Numbered from the stretch's first letter, positions 19,187 to 28,287 are shown. The stretch is DNA of 64,000 nucleotides from Halioxenophilus sp033283405 (GCF_033283405.1 NZ_JAWMQR010000013.1:70249-134248); one strand, 5' to 3'. Notes: a model not told the origin generated them from the sequence alone. Numbers and translations: made by a program.

Positions 19187-20398
19187 ATGAGGAAATTGAA
19201 CGCCTTTTGGCCAGTTCAAGCGCTGTTGGGGGCAGTTTTTGCGATGACCCTACACCATGCAGCCAACGCTGCGAGTAAACCCGTGCCGCTGCGGGTGGCT
19301 ACTTTTAACGTCAGTATGGAGGCGGGCAACTACCAAGTTGACCAAACCGACAAGCTTTCACTGGCGGTGCTGAAAGCCGAGCTGGCCAGTGGCAAAAACC
19401 GCCAGATTGGCCACATTGCTGAGATCATCCAGCGGGTGCGGCCCGATATTGTGCTGCTCAATGAGTTCGACTATATCGAAGAGCCCGAACAGGGGGTGTT
19501 GCAGTTTTTGCGCAACTACCTGGCTGTGGCCCAGGCCGAAGGCGTCACCGCCATCGACTACCCCTACTTCCACATCGGCCCGGTCAACACCGGCGACCCC
19601 AGCCCCCACGACTTCGACCACGATGGCCAAGCCACCGGCAAGGGGGGCGATGCCTGGGGCTTTGGCAACTACCCAGGCCAGTATGGCATGGTGGTGCTGA
19701 GCCGCTACCCCATAGACGGGGCCAAGGTGCGCAGCTTTCGCCAGTTTCGCTGGCGCGATATGCCCGGCGCTCTGGCGCCGATCGATCCCGAGAGCGGCCA
19801 GCCCTGGTACAGCGCGGCCCAGTGGCAGGCCTTCCGGCTGCCCTCCAAGGCGCTTTGGGATCTGCCCATTTTAGTGGCCGGGCAGCCGCTGCACCTGTTG
19901 GCCTCGCACCCGACACCGCCGGTGTTCGATGGCCCGGAGGATCGCAACGGCAGGCGCAACCACGATGAGATCCGCCTACTGGCCGACTACCTCACCGCTG
20001 CCCCCTATCTCTATGATGACAATGACAGCAGAGCCCCCTTTGCCGGCGGCCGGTTTGTGATTGTCGGCGACCTCAACGCCGGCACCCAGAGCAAGGAGAC
20101 CTACCCCGGCACCATGCAGCAGCTGCTCGACCACCCCCTGGTCAACGGCAGCTTCACACCCACCAGCGACGGCGGCCGCCTGCACACCCCGGAGCAGGCC
20201 GAGGCCGCCAGCCACACCGCACTGTGGCGCAGCCGCGCCGACTATGTGCTGCCCTCCAAGGCGGGGCTGACGGTGGTGGGCGGTGGCGTCTTCTGGCCCA
20301 CCGCCGAGGCGCCCGAGGCCTATCTGGTCACCGATCGGGCGGCCTCTTCGGACCATCGCCTGGTCTATCTCGACCTGGAGATCACGCCACTCGACTAG
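19187..20398 (+). CDS. Secreted endonuclease/exonuclease/phosphatase (EEP) family enzyme
   Basis: A 403-residue exported enzyme. It has a signal peptide with cleavage near NAA (residue 29), then the EEP fold: LRVATFNVSMEAGNY (metal-binding Asn), RPDIVLLNEFDY (metal Glu), QYGMVVLSRYPI, the conserved His in LLASHPTPPVFDG, the VGDLNAG Asp/Asn pair, and the final SSDHRLVYLDLEI with the general-base His. All metal and catalytic landmarks of a phosphodiesterase/phosphatase are present. The family covers nucleases, phosphatases and sphingomyelinases, so the substrate is open. AGGAAAGAG lies before the ATG. Divergent from the TonB receptor. Confidence 0.85.
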   Translation: MRKLNAFWPVQALLGAVFAMTLHHAANAASKPVPLRVATFNVSMEAGNYQVDQTDKLSLAVLKAELASGKNRQIGHIAEIIQRVRPDIVLLNEFDYIEEPEQGVLQFLRNYLAVAQAEGVTAIDYPYFHIGPVNTGDPSPHDFDHDGQATGKGGDAWGFGNYPGQYGMVVLSRYPIDGAKVRSFRQFRWRDMPGALAPIDPESGQPWYSAAQWQAFRLPSKALWDLPILVAGQPLHLLASHPTPPVFDGPEDRNGRRNHDEIRLLADYLTAAPYLYDDNDSRAPFAGGRFVIVGDLNAGTQSKETYPGTMQQLLDHPLVNGSFTPTSDGGRLHTPEQAEAASHTALWRSRADYVLPSKAGLTVVGGGVFWPTAEAPEAYLVTDRAASSDHRLVYLDLEITPLD

Positions 20399-20565
20399 CC
20401 CGGGCGGGCGCGCCGACCGGCGGTAACGCCGGCCTGCATTTAGGGGTCGGTTTCCTCCGGGTAAATGGTGTACAATCCGCGCCTCTTTTTTTCCGCGAGT
20501 TTTCCGCAAAGCTGACCGTCGACAGGCAGTGCCCGGTCGACCCTTAGTGCACCAGGGGGTAGCCA

Positions 20566-21831
20566 ATGTTTGATTCATCCAAGCCGTTATCAGAGTACGA
20601 TCCCGAAATCTGGGCTGCCATCCAGGCAGAGGACCAGCGTCAGGAAGAGCATATCGAGCTGATTGCCTCTGAAAACTACACCAGCCCCCAGGTGATGGCG
20701 GCGCAGGGCAGCTCGCTGACCAACAAATACGCCGAGGGTTACCCCGGCAAGCGCTACTACGGTGGCTGTGAATTTGTCGACCAGGCCGAAGAGCTGGCCA
20801 TCGAGCGCGCCAAAGAGCTGTTTGGTGCCGACTACGCCAACGTACAGCCGCACTCCGGCTCCCAGGCCAACGCTGCCGTTTACCAGGCGCTGTGTGCCCC
20901 GGGCGATACCGTGTTGGGCTTCAGCCTGGCCCACGGTGGCCACCTGACCCACGGTGCCAAGGTCAACTTCTCCGGCAAGATGTACAACGCCGTGCAGTAC
21001 GGCCTCAACCCAGAGACCGGCGAAGTCGACTACGACGAAGTTGAGCGCCTGGCCAAAGAGCACAAGCCCAAAATGATTGTTGCTGGTTTCTCGGCCTACT
21101 CCATGGTGATGGATTGGCAACGCTTCCGCGCCATTGCCGATGAGGTGGGTGCCTACCTGATGGTCGATATGGCGCACGTGGCCGGCCTGGTTGCCGCCGG
21201 TGTCTACCCAAGCCCGGTACAGATTGCCGACGTCACCACCTCCACCACCCACAAAACCCTGCGCGGCCCCCGCGGCGGTATCATCCTGGCCAAAGCCAAC
21301 GAAGAGATTGAAAAGAAACTCAACTCAGCGGTATTCCCCGGTGGCCAGGGCGGCCCCCTGATGCATGTGATCGCCGCCAAGGCAGTCAGCTTTAAAGAGG
21401 CACTCTCTCCGGAGTTTAAGGTTTACCAACAGCAGGTAGTCACCAACGCCAAGGCGATGGCCGCCACCTTTATTGAGCGCGGAATTAAAATCGTCTCCGG
21501 CGGTACCGAAAACCACCTGATGCTGGTTGACCTGATTGGCAAACCTTACAGCGGTAAAGATGCCGACGCCGCTCTGGGTGAGGCCTACATCACCGTCAAC
21601 AAAAACGCCGTGCCCAACGACCCGCGTTCACCGTTTGTCACCTCTGGCCTGCGCGTGGGCACCCCGGCGGTCACCACCCGTGGCTTTAAAGAGAACGAGT
21701 GTGTGCAGTTGACTCACTGGATCTGCGATGTGCTGGACAGCCTGGAAGCGGGCAACTCCGAAAGCGTTATCGCTGCTACCAAAGAGAAAGTGCTGGCCCT
21801 GTGTAAACAGTTCCCGGTCTACTCTGCCTAA
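20566..21831 (+). CDS. glyA: Serine hydroxymethyltransferase
   Basis: PLP enzyme that interconverts serine and glycine and charges tetrahydrofolate with a one-carbon unit. The PLP-binding Lys-230 lies in TTSTTHKTLRGPRGG, the N-terminal ELIASENY motif is intact, and length (421 aa) is standard. A TACAAT hexamer at 20471-20476 could be its -10 box, but no good -35 is visible. It is followed by a clear terminator and so is monocistronic here. The nrdR-ribD genes that often follow glyA in gammaproteobacteria are absent. Confidence 0.97.
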   Translation: MFDSSKPLSEYDPEIWAAIQAEDQRQEEHIELIASENYTSPQVMAAQGSSLTNKYAEGYPGKRYYGGCEFVDQAEELAIERAKELFGADYANVQPHSGSQANAAVYQALCAPGDTVLGFSLAHGGHLTHGAKVNFSGKMYNAVQYGLNPETGEVDYDEVERLAKEHKPKMIVAGFSAYSMVMDWQRFRAIADEVGAYLMVDMAHVAGLVAAGVYPSPVQIADVTTSTTHKTLRGPRGGIILAKANEEIEKKLNSAVFPGGQGGPLMHVIAAKAVSFKEALSPEFKVYQQQVVTNAKAMAATFIERGIKIVSGGTENHLMLVDLIGKPYSGKDADAALGEAYITVNKNAVPNDPRSPFVTSGLRVGTPAVTTRGFKENECVQLTHWICDVLDSLEAGNSESVIAATKEKVLALCKQFPVYSA

Positions 21832-21872
21832 AAAGCAGCGTAATAAATAGCTGCGCAAATAACCGCAGTGTG

Positions 21873-21904
21873 AAAAAGCCGCGACTCTGTTCGCGGTTTT
21901 TTTG
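21873..21904 (+). terminator. glyA terminator
   Basis: AAAAAGCCGCGA pairs with TCGCGGTTTTTTT around a CTCTGT loop about 45 bases after the glyA stop, giving a GC stem and a seven-T tail. Confidence 0.9.
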
Positions 21905-21949
21905 TTTGGAAGTTTGGCTCTGCTGAGCGTTGGCGATAACGAGGTTTTG

Positions 21950-22234
21950 TTAATCGTTAGCGTTATATATTTCGCTGTTTAACTCGCGGACAATGGGTTT
22001 TACGCTAGGATTTTTTTCTAGCCAAATATCGCCAAGGTACTGTGCTACGCTGCGACCATTGAGTACCTCTTTCATCGCCTCCGCACTACCAGCCTGTAGC
22101 AGAGTGTGGCCCAGTTTCATCACAGTTTCGGAGGCTTCCGATTGAGCTTCTCCGGTCTGTTCTCCCCAAACTTTCTGTAGGGTTGAGATCAGCTTACCCG
22201 CCAATTTTTCAGCTTTACTCTTATTTTTCGGCAT
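21950..22234 (-). CDS. Small hypothetical protein
   Basis: I do not recognise this 94-residue protein. It is soluble, Lys/Glu-rich, begins PKNKSKAEKLAGKL and is probably all-helical, with no cysteines or membrane segments. Codon use looks native and the frame is clean, but no Shine-Dalgarno is visible before either the ATG at 22234 or a GTG at 22252, so the start is uncertain. It faces glyA tail to tail and is about 75 bases beyond the esterase gene, which lies upstream on the opposite side. Confidence 0.5.
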   Translation of the reverse strand: MPKNKSKAEKLAGKLISTLQKVWGEQTGEAQSEASETVMKLGHTLLQAGSAEAMKEVLNGRSVAQYLGDIWLEKNPSVKPIVRELNSEIYNAND

Positions 22235-22309
22235 ACAGTTTGAGTGCTTCACAGAGAGAATATAACGGGCAAAATAGCGTGGTCATTACTGTTTTGGCCG
22301 GGGTAAAAA

Positions 22310-23194
22310 TTAGTGCGCCTGTTCGGCGGCAAACAGCGCCCGCAAACCGATACTGATCGATTGCGAGGTTACCGTGAAGTGATCCTCTCCGGCAAAGATC
22401 CGGCTGGTGAACTGAAATTCGCGGTAGTCGCGTTGGTTAAGCACTTCGCTCAGCCGTTGCACGTCGTCCACCATGGGCGACACCGGAATATTCTCCTCGC
22501 TGCCCACCGAGAGAAACACCCGCACCGGCAGTTGTTTGTGGTTGGCGGCATACTGGCTCTCCAGCTGCAAGATCAGCCGGTTGTCCCAGGCCAGTGAGGG
22601 GCTGGAGATCAGGTAGCGGCTGAAGAGTTGCGGCTGGCTGAAGAGGGTGTAGGCAGCGAACAGGCCACCGAAGGAGTGACCGTAGAGGGTGCGTTCGCCA
22701 CTGGCGGCGTAGTGGCTCTCGATAAACGGAATCACCTCCTTCGCCAAACTCTCTAAAAAGAGCGCACCGCCGCCGGTCCAGCCTTTTTGTACGCCAAAGG
22801 GGGCCTGGTAGGTGTCGGCCTGGGTGGGGGTGAGCAGGTAGGCGCGGGCCTCGGTGGCCTCGGCGCCGGTGTTGCTGTCGCTGTCGATGCCAACGCTGAT
22901 CATCGCCGGAATTACGCCCACCGCACCCAGGGAGTAGACGATTTCGCTGACCCGCCCGGCCTGGGAGAAGGCGTCGGTGTAGTAGAGCACCGGGTAGCGC
23001 TGGTTGGGGTCGTAACCGGCGGGCAGGGCCACCTGCAGGCGCAGGCTGCGGCTCACGGGCTTGGCAGTGAGGGTGTGGCGCTCTAGGCTAACCTGCGACC
23101 ACTGCGCTGCGGCGTCGGGCTCACTCATGGCCGGCCAGGCGATAACCAGGGCCAGGAGCCCAAGCCACAGTTTGTTGGATGACAAGCGCCCCAT
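22310..23194 (-). CDS. Secreted esterase of the PF00756 (esterase D/IroE-like) family
   Basis: Alpha/beta-hydrolase of 294 aa with a signal peptide ending near PAMS (residue 24). The nucleophile elbow is YGHSFGG with Ser-174, preceded by the family pattern PVLYYTDAF and followed by SPSLAWDNR. The probable catalytic His lies in FAGEDHFTV near the C-terminus, and the acid is probably in the SVGSEEN segment. The closest named relatives known to me are trilactone siderophore esterases such as IroE/Fes and YbbA, but no siderophore genes are nearby, so the substrate is unknown. It lies 92 bases downstream of the TetR gene on the same strand. Confidence 0.85.
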   Translation of the reverse strand: MGRLSSNKLWLGLLALVIAWPAMSEPDAAAQWSQVSLERHTLTAKPVSRSLRLQVALPAGYDPNQRYPVLYYTDAFSQAGRVSEIVYSLGAVGVIPAMISVGIDSDSNTGAEATEARAYLLTPTQADTYQAPFGVQKGWTGGGALFLESLAKEVIPFIESHYAASGERTLYGHSFGGLFAAYTLFSQPQLFSRYLISSPSLAWDNRLILQLESQYAANHKQLPVRVFLSVGSEENIPVSPMVDDVQRLSEVLNQRDYREFQFTSRIFAGEDHFTVTSQSISIGLRALFAAEQAH

Positions 23195-23286
23195 CTCTTC
23201 TCCTTAACTGCATGGTGTAATCCTCCGGTGTGACACGCAATAACCTCGCCATACGACTGCACTTTGCACTGACGGCGACGCATTCT

Positions 23287-23922
23287 TTATCTCTGCTCAG
23301 AGTGTGGCTTGGCCGCCTGCCCTTGCAGGTGTGTGGCAAAGCCCCGTTGCAGCGAGGGCTGCATAACCAGAGCATTTAACAGCTGGGCGATCTGCTCGGT
23401 GGCCAGGGGTTGCTCCTGATTTAGCCACCAGTTGAGCAGCCCAATGTTGGCACTAATAGATACCACAATCGCTGCCTCATCCTCCAAATTGGGCTGCTTA
23501 CCCAGCACCTCGGCATTGTTTTGGGCCAGGCGAATCCACTCGTCGCGAATTACCTGCTCCCCCCGGCCGCTCAGCAGCAATCGCCACAGTGCCCGGCGCA
23601 GCTCAATGTAGCGGCAGAGCTCCAGGCAGGCGGCTAGGCAATCCTGGGTGTCAAACAGCGCCATGGTTAGCTCATTCAGTTGACGAATCTCGGCCGCGGC
23701 CGCCGCCTCCAGCAGTGTCTCTTTGGTGGCGTAGTGGCGGAAGAAGGTGGCGTAACCGATACCCGCCTGTCGGGTGAGGTCACGGATGGTAATCGACTCG
23801 AAGGTGCTTGTCGCAAGCAGCTCGAAGATAGCCCGATGCAGCGCAGCACGGGTGCGCAGCATGCGGGCATCGGTGGAGTTTGACGACGCTGGTTCCTCAA
23901 AGATATGATCCATGTGTTTCAT
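23287..23922 (-). CDS. TetR/AcrR family transcriptional regulator
   Basis: A 211-residue regulator. The N-terminal helix-turn-helix is typical: RAALHRAIFELLATSTFESITIRDLTRQAGIGYATFFRHYATKE shortened to its key parts, namely the T-I-R-D-L-T-R-Q-A-G turn and the F-F-R-H-Y recognition end at about residues 33-64. The C-terminal ligand domain has no obvious relative. The start is taken at the ATG at 23922; another Met lies three codons further in, and neither has a clear Shine-Dalgarno. It is divergent from the flavoprotein gene with 86 bases between, the classic arrangement in which a TetR repressor controls its neighbour and itself. Confidence 0.85.
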   Translation of the reverse strand: MKHMDHIFEEPASSNSTDARMLRTRAALHRAIFELLATSTFESITIRDLTRQAGIGYATFFRHYATKETLLEAAAAAEIRQLNELTMALFDTQDCLAACLELCRYIELRRALWRLLLSGRGEQVIRDEWIRLAQNNAEVLGKQPNLEDEAAIVVSISANIGLLNWWLNQEQPLATEQIAQLLNALVMQPSLQRGFATHLQGQAAKPHSEQR

Positions 23923-24008
23923 AAGTGGCGATTGATGATAAGAGCGGAATGATACGGTCAACTCTGCTCAACGCCAAATAGCCATCCTTCAGTGATCAGG
24001 AGAATTCG

Positions 24009-25160
24009 GTGGATCAAAATAGACGTGTCTTGATATCGGGGGCTAGTATCGCCGGCCCCGCCCTCGCTTATTGGCTACAACACTATGGCTATACGCCGAC
24101 ATTGGTGGAGCGAGCCCCCGGCCCGCGCCCGGGTGGTCACGCTATTGATGTGCGTGGTTCGGCGCTGGAGGTTTTGCGGGCCATGGGGCTGCTGGAGGCG
24201 ACCTTGGCCCACCGAGCCACCATGAAGGGGGTCTCCAAGCTCAATAGTGCGGGCGAGGAGTACTGGCGCTCGGAGGAGATGACCATCACTGGCGGCAATT
24301 TCGATAACGAAGATATCGAAATTCTGCGTGACGATCTGGCCAATATTCTGTTGCAGGCGCTGTCTGCAGAGACCGAGTTTTTATACGGCAACGCTGTGCA
24401 AAGTCTGCAGGAAGGGGACGCCTCGGTGCTGGTCAACTTTGAAGATGGCAGTCAGCGGGAGTTTGATCTGGTGGTGGCCGCCGACGGTATCGGCTCTTCG
24501 ATTCGACGCTCAGTGTTTGGCCCGGACGATCAATTCCTGCTGCCGTTGGGAGTGGCCCTGGCGGTCTTCAGCGCGCCCAACTACCTCGGCCTGGAGCACT
24601 GGCAGTTGAGTTATCAGGGGGATAAACACAGCGCCATGCTCTACACCGCGCGCGATAACCAGGAGTTGCGCGTCTGCATGGGGCTTACCGCTGGCTTGGG
24701 CGATATCCCTCGCGACCTGCAGGGGCAGAAGGATTTAGTACAGGAGCGCTGCGGTGTAATGGGGTGGGAGGTTCCCAAACTGTTGACGGCTATGCAGTCG
24801 GCGGATGATTTTTACATCGGTCTGATGGCCCAGGTGAAAATGCCCGCCTGGACCAAAGGCCGGGTGGCGCTGGTTGGCGATGCTGGTTACTGCCCGTCGC
24901 CCTACTCCGGCCAGGGGACCAGTCTGGCGCTGGTGGGTGCCTATTCGCTGGCCTATCAGTTGGCGCAATCGCCGGCGGATTACCAGGCGGCCTTTGCCCG
25001 CTACGATTGCCAAATGCGACCCTATGTCGAGGCCAATCAGGCGATGATCCAGCTCTCCCAGGACCCTCGCTTCGGTAAGGACCCGGCCTTTTACGCAGAA
25101 GTACAGGCGGCAATGGATAAAGCCAAATACGCCGTTACCCTGGAAGGGGAAGCGGCTTAG
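24009..25160 (+). CDS. FAD-dependent monooxygenase, TetX-like
   Basis: Flavoprotein hydroxylase of 383 aa in the aromatic-hydroxylase/TetX class. The N-terminal Rossmann motif is slightly atypical (VLISGASIAGPALAYWL). The second FAD motif is VVAADGIGSSIRR, with the DG pair, and the third is GRVALVGDAGYCPSPYSGQGTSLALVGAYSLA, all in the right order. The last segment binds the ribityl phosphate. The GTG start has AGGAG 6 bases upstream. Length and motif order resemble TetX, but whether it acts on tetracyclines, other xenobiotics or a native aromatic cannot be read from sequence. It is divergent from, and probably regulated by, the TetR gene. Confidence 0.88.
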   Translation: MDQNRRVLISGASIAGPALAYWLQHYGYTPTLVERAPGPRPGGHAIDVRGSALEVLRAMGLLEATLAHRATMKGVSKLNSAGEEYWRSEEMTITGGNFDNEDIEILRDDLANILLQALSAETEFLYGNAVQSLQEGDASVLVNFEDGSQREFDLVVAADGIGSSIRRSVFGPDDQFLLPLGVALAVFSAPNYLGLEHWQLSYQGDKHSAMLYTARDNQELRVCMGLTAGLGDIPRDLQGQKDLVQERCGVMGWEVPKLLTAMQSADDFYIGLMAQVKMPAWTKGRVALVGDAGYCPSPYSGQGTSLALVGAYSLAYQLAQSPADYQAAFARYDCQMRPYVEANQAMIQLSQDPRFGKDPAFYAEVQAAMDKAKYAVTLEGEAA

Positions 25161-25210
25161 TTTTTCGACAGTTGCTTAACGATCAATTTTAAATTTGTCT
25201 ATTTACTTTG

Positions 25211-25235
25211 GCCGCCGTTTTTGCGGCGGCTTTTT
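25211..25235 (+). terminator. Terminator of the flavoprotein gene
   Basis: GCCGCCG (25211-25217) pairs with CGGCGGC (25224-25230) around a T-rich loop and is followed by five T. Confidence 0.9.
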
Positions 25236-25367
25236 ATTGGTTGGCCAAGTCGCTAGTCGTCCCGTTGGCTAGAGTCTTGCGCGGCATATTGTCGCGCCGG
25301 TTTCTATTTACCGGGCGATGCATACAATAGGGGCATTCGAACAATCCGTGGGCAGCCGCTACCCCTA

Positions 25368-26660
25368 ATGCACCCTCAAGCTAGTCAACCCCTGCGCCCC
25401 GAGACCTGGTCGGCCGTGGATGCCAGGTTCTCCGTCCGCTTCCTGCTTTACATTCGCCTGGTCACCCTGTTGTGCGCGGTAGTGGCACTGGTCTACTGGC
25501 AGTTGGCCATGCAGGCCAGCGAACACGGTGGGCTGCTGGCGCTGGTGATTGCCGCCGCGCTTGGCTGGACGCTGCTGGTGCTGGCCCGGCCCAAGCTGCA
25601 ATCCTGGGCCAATGGCAATAGCCGCGAGGTGCTCTTCGACCTGGCCTGGTCTACCCTGGTACTGGCCTTGGCCGGGGGTGCCGCCAACCCGTTTATCTAC
25701 TACTTCCTGGTGATTATTGCCTTTGCCGCCATGCTGCTGTCGCGTCGCCTGGCTTGGTTGGTCTGCCTGGCGACTATTGTGATCTACTCACTGCTGCTGG
25801 GGCTGCAGCTGCAGGCCCACTTTCGCCACTTCGAATCTGCCTACCAGGTGCACTTGATTGGCATGTGGTTGAACTACCTGATTGGCGCAGTGTTGATCTG
25901 CTTTTTTGTCAGTACCCTGGTGGCCGCCCTGCGTCGGCAATACACCCTGCTGCAGCAGATACGCGAACAGAACCTCAACAGCGAGCAGCTGATTGGCCTG
26001 GCCACCGTCTCCGCCTCGGCGGTGCACAACCTCGCCACGCCGCTGGCGACCCTCACCCTGCTGGTGGAGGAGCTGGCCGCAAGTGGCGAGCAGAGCGAGC
26101 TGCTCATCGCCGACCTGCCGGTGATGCAGCAGCAGATCGAGCGCTGCCAGGCGACTATCAAACAGCTCTCCAAAGTCGCCCGCGAGAGCGATCAACTCAC
26201 TCCGCGCGCAACACAGAGCGTGATCGACAAGTTGATCGACCACTACGCCCTTGCCCAGCCGGAGCGCCAGCCCCGCTTTGAAGATCTAGGCGGGGGGCAG
26301 GGCATAGTAGCGGTCAACGAGCTGTTTGAATTTGCCGTGATCAACCTGATCAACAACGCCCTGGAGTCCACCGCGGGGGAGGTGCTGGTACGCTTTGGCC
26401 GGCGCGCACAGCAGCTCACCATCGCCATCAGCAACCGCTCGCCAGCGGGAGAGCAGCAGCGCCTGCGCCAGTGGGGCAAGCTGTTGCAGTCGGAAAAAAC
26501 CACCGGCCTTGGCATTGGCTCGTTTCTCGCCAACAGCACCATCGAACGGCTGGGCGGCACGGTCGCTATTGATGTTGAACCGGCCGCCGCCGATGGCCTC
26601 TACAGCGTCTGTGTCACCGTGGCGCTGCCCTGCCAGAACGATGAGGTGGCCGATGGTTAA
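25368..26660 (+). CDS. regB: Redox sensor histidine kinase RegB/PrrB
   Basis: Membrane kinase of 430 aa with six predicted N-terminal helices. The quinone-site motif GGAANPF (103-109) sits in the membrane domain, as in the RegB/PrrB family. The H-box is VHNLATPLATL with phospho-His-220. A cysteine at 260 (IERCQATI) lies 40 residues after the histidine, the same spacing as His-225 and redox-active Cys-265 in Rhodobacter RegB. The ATP domain has N-box NLINNALES and a G-box TGLGIGS. It probably senses quinone or oxygen state and phosphorylates RegA, whose gene overlaps it by 8 bases. RoxS and ActS are equivalent names in other genera. Confidence 0.93.
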   Translation: MHPQASQPLRPETWSAVDARFSVRFLLYIRLVTLLCAVVALVYWQLAMQASEHGGLLALVIAAALGWTLLVLARPKLQSWANGNSREVLFDLAWSTLVLALAGGAANPFIYYFLVIIAFAAMLLSRRLAWLVCLATIVIYSLLLGLQLQAHFRHFESAYQVHLIGMWLNYLIGAVLICFFVSTLVAALRRQYTLLQQIREQNLNSEQLIGLATVSASAVHNLATPLATLTLLVEELAASGEQSELLIADLPVMQQQIERCQATIKQLSKVARESDQLTPRATQSVIDKLIDHYALAQPERQPRFEDLGGGQGIVAVNELFEFAVINLINNALESTAGEVLVRFGRRAQQLTIAISNRSPAGEQQRLRQWGKLLQSEKTTGLGIGSFLANSTIERLGGTVAIDVEPAAADGLYSVCVTVALPCQNDEVADG

Positions 26661-27183
26661 CCGGCTGCTCTACCTGGAGGATGACCCAGCCCTGGCCCAC
26701 GTCACCAGCCGTGCGCTGGCGCGTGGCGGCTTTGACGTTTGCCACTGCGACAGCCTGGCCGGTCTGCGCATGGCTGTGGCGGAGGGGCACTACAGCCATG
26801 CGTTGCTCGATTTGAAAATTGGCCAGGATAACTCCCTGGAGTTAATTGAAGAGCTGAAACAGGCGGGTATCGATACCATTGTTATGCTCACCGGCTACGG
26901 CAGCATCCGCACCGCGGTGCAGGCGATGAAATTGGGGGCGGTTAATTTTCTCAGCAAGCCCTGTTCGGCCCAGGAGATTATCGCCGCTCTGCTGGGCGAA
27001 GAGGAGGGTGTGGCGGCCCAGCCGGACGAGCTGGCCAAGCCGTCGTTGAGGTCGGTGGAGTGGGAGACCATTCAACAGGCGCTGGAGGAGAACAACGGCA
27101 ATATCTCGGCGACCGCCAAACAGCTGAAAATGCATCGCCGCACTCTGCAGCGCAAATTGCAGAAGCGCTACCTGCCCGACTAA
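26653..27183 (+). CDS. regA: Response regulator RegA/PrrA
   Basis: A 176-residue response regulator: a receiver domain with acidic pocket EDD and phospho-acceptor Asp-53 in ALLDLKIG, a conserved Thr/Tyr switch (MLTGYGS) and Lys in LSKPC. A short linker leads to a Fis-type helix-turn-helix (NNGNISATAKQLKMHRRTLQRKL) that is nearly invariant in RegA proteins. It starts inside the regB stop region (ATGGTTAA overlap), so translation is coupled. It is expected to control respiration and redox genes globally. No local target is evident. Confidence 0.95.
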   Translation: MVNRLLYLEDDPALAHVTSRALARGGFDVCHCDSLAGLRMAVAEGHYSHALLDLKIGQDNSLELIEELKQAGIDTIVMLTGYGSIRTAVQAMKLGAVNFLSKPCSAQEIIAALLGEEEGVAAQPDELAKPSLRSVEWETIQQALEENNGNISATAKQLKMHRRTLQRKLQKRYLPD

Positions 27184-27232
27184 AACCGGGTTTATTCCTC
27201 GATTATTACGCCTTTGCCTTTGCCTTTGCGCT

Positions 27233-27925
27233 TTATTTTGCTCCCGCCTTTTCAGATTCCAACAGTGCCTTCAACTGGCGCAGTGATTTAATCGGCACCC
27301 GCGCCAGGTTGGCGCGCACCAGCCAGTGCGGCACCAGGCCGGCCGGGTCGACATACTGTATCCAGTCGATCTGTGTGCTCTGCTCACTGAGTTCGGTGAC
27401 AATAAAACGGCCCCGGGCGTGCTGTACATGCACATAGTTGGCGGCGCGGATGGCGGTGCAGTCGCGGTCGGAATTATTAGCGCAGTAATCGGGTGCCGCC
27501 TGCAACTCAATAATGGTTTGGCCATTGGCGTAATCCTCGGTGGTGGTGGCCAGCATAATCAAATCCCGCCCCTTGATCACCGGCATTTTGGTCACCTGGT
27601 AGATGTAGGCCTCGGTGTAGCTCTCCATGGCAATCATCTCGCTCTCCTGGCAGCCATAGACCCACTGGGGGTGGCGCTCGAAATCGAGCAGCAGATTCAT
27701 CACCTCGCCCTTCGGTACCTTGAGTACGGTGCTGGCCTTAAACTCCGGCAGTGGCCCCAACTCGCTGGGGCGGGTGTAGAAATCGATTCCCGCCTGCTGT
27801 TTGGTCAACTGCCACTCGTTGGCTGGGCTCGGCTCGGTGGTGCGCAGACTGGTACAGCCACTGGCCAGCAGGGTAAGCAGCACCAGCAGCAACGTTGGGG
27901 TGTGGGTGAGGTGTGGCTTGGCCAT
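27233..27925 (-). CDS. START-domain lipoprotein
   Basis: A 230-residue lipoprotein. The signal peptide ends in a lipobox LASGC (Cys-24), and the mature part is a START/SRPBCC-type lipid-binding fold (GIDFYTRPSELGPLPEFKASTVL ... HPQWVYGCQESEM ... IKGRDLIMLATT). GGAAG lies before the ATG. Periplasmic START proteins of this class are common in marine gammaproteobacteria, but their ligands are mostly unknown. It is convergent with regA, with about 50 bases between that include a short (GCCTTT)n microrepeat. Confidence 0.85.
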   Translation of the reverse strand: MAKPHLTHTPTLLLVLLTLLASGCTSLRTTEPSPANEWQLTKQQAGIDFYTRPSELGPLPEFKASTVLKVPKGEVMNLLLDFERHPQWVYGCQESEMIAMESYTEAYIYQVTKMPVIKGRDLIMLATTTEDYANGQTIIELQAAPDYCANNSDRDCTAIRAANYVHVQHARGRFIVTELSEQSTQIDWIQYVDPAGLVPHWLVRANLARVPIKSLRQLKALLESEKAGAK

Positions 27926-28083
27926 AATCTTCCTTTCTGGAGGGTGCCGGTGGAGAGTGCCGGTCTGGTTTGAGTGGCGATGTTAACCGTGGAACGTGGA
28001 AATCAGCGTGGTAATCTTGCCCCAATTTTCTGTCGAAAACGAATGGTGGCACTACTGCGCAGGCTGCCATGCAGGAGCCCCCC

Positions 28084-28287
28084 ATGAACACCATCAATCA
28101 TCACTTCCGCCGGGAAGCCAGAATAATGCTGGGGGTAGTGTTGTTTGTGGTAGCGCTGGGGCTGTTGATTGGCCTGCTGATGCCACACCTGTTCGCCTTT
28201 ATGGCGGAAGATAAATGCCTGGATAGTGGCGGCCGCTACGATACCCAACAACACACCTGCGAGCCCGCACCACCCGCTCAGCCGTAA
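28084..28287 (+). CDS. Small single-span membrane protein
   Basis: Sixty-seven residues: a short basic N-terminus, one strong transmembrane helix (MLGVVLFVVALGLLIGLLMP), then a short tail with two cysteines (KCLDSGGRYDTQQHTCEP) likely to form a disulphide in the periplasm. AGGAG lies 6 bases before this ATG and overlaps the earlier Met at 28069, so 28084 is the start. I do not recognise a named family. It is divergent from the START lipoprotein gene. Confidence 0.7.
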   Translation: MNTINHHFRREARIMLGVVLFVVALGLLIGLLMPHLFAFMAEDKCLDSGGRYDTQQHTCEPAPPAQP

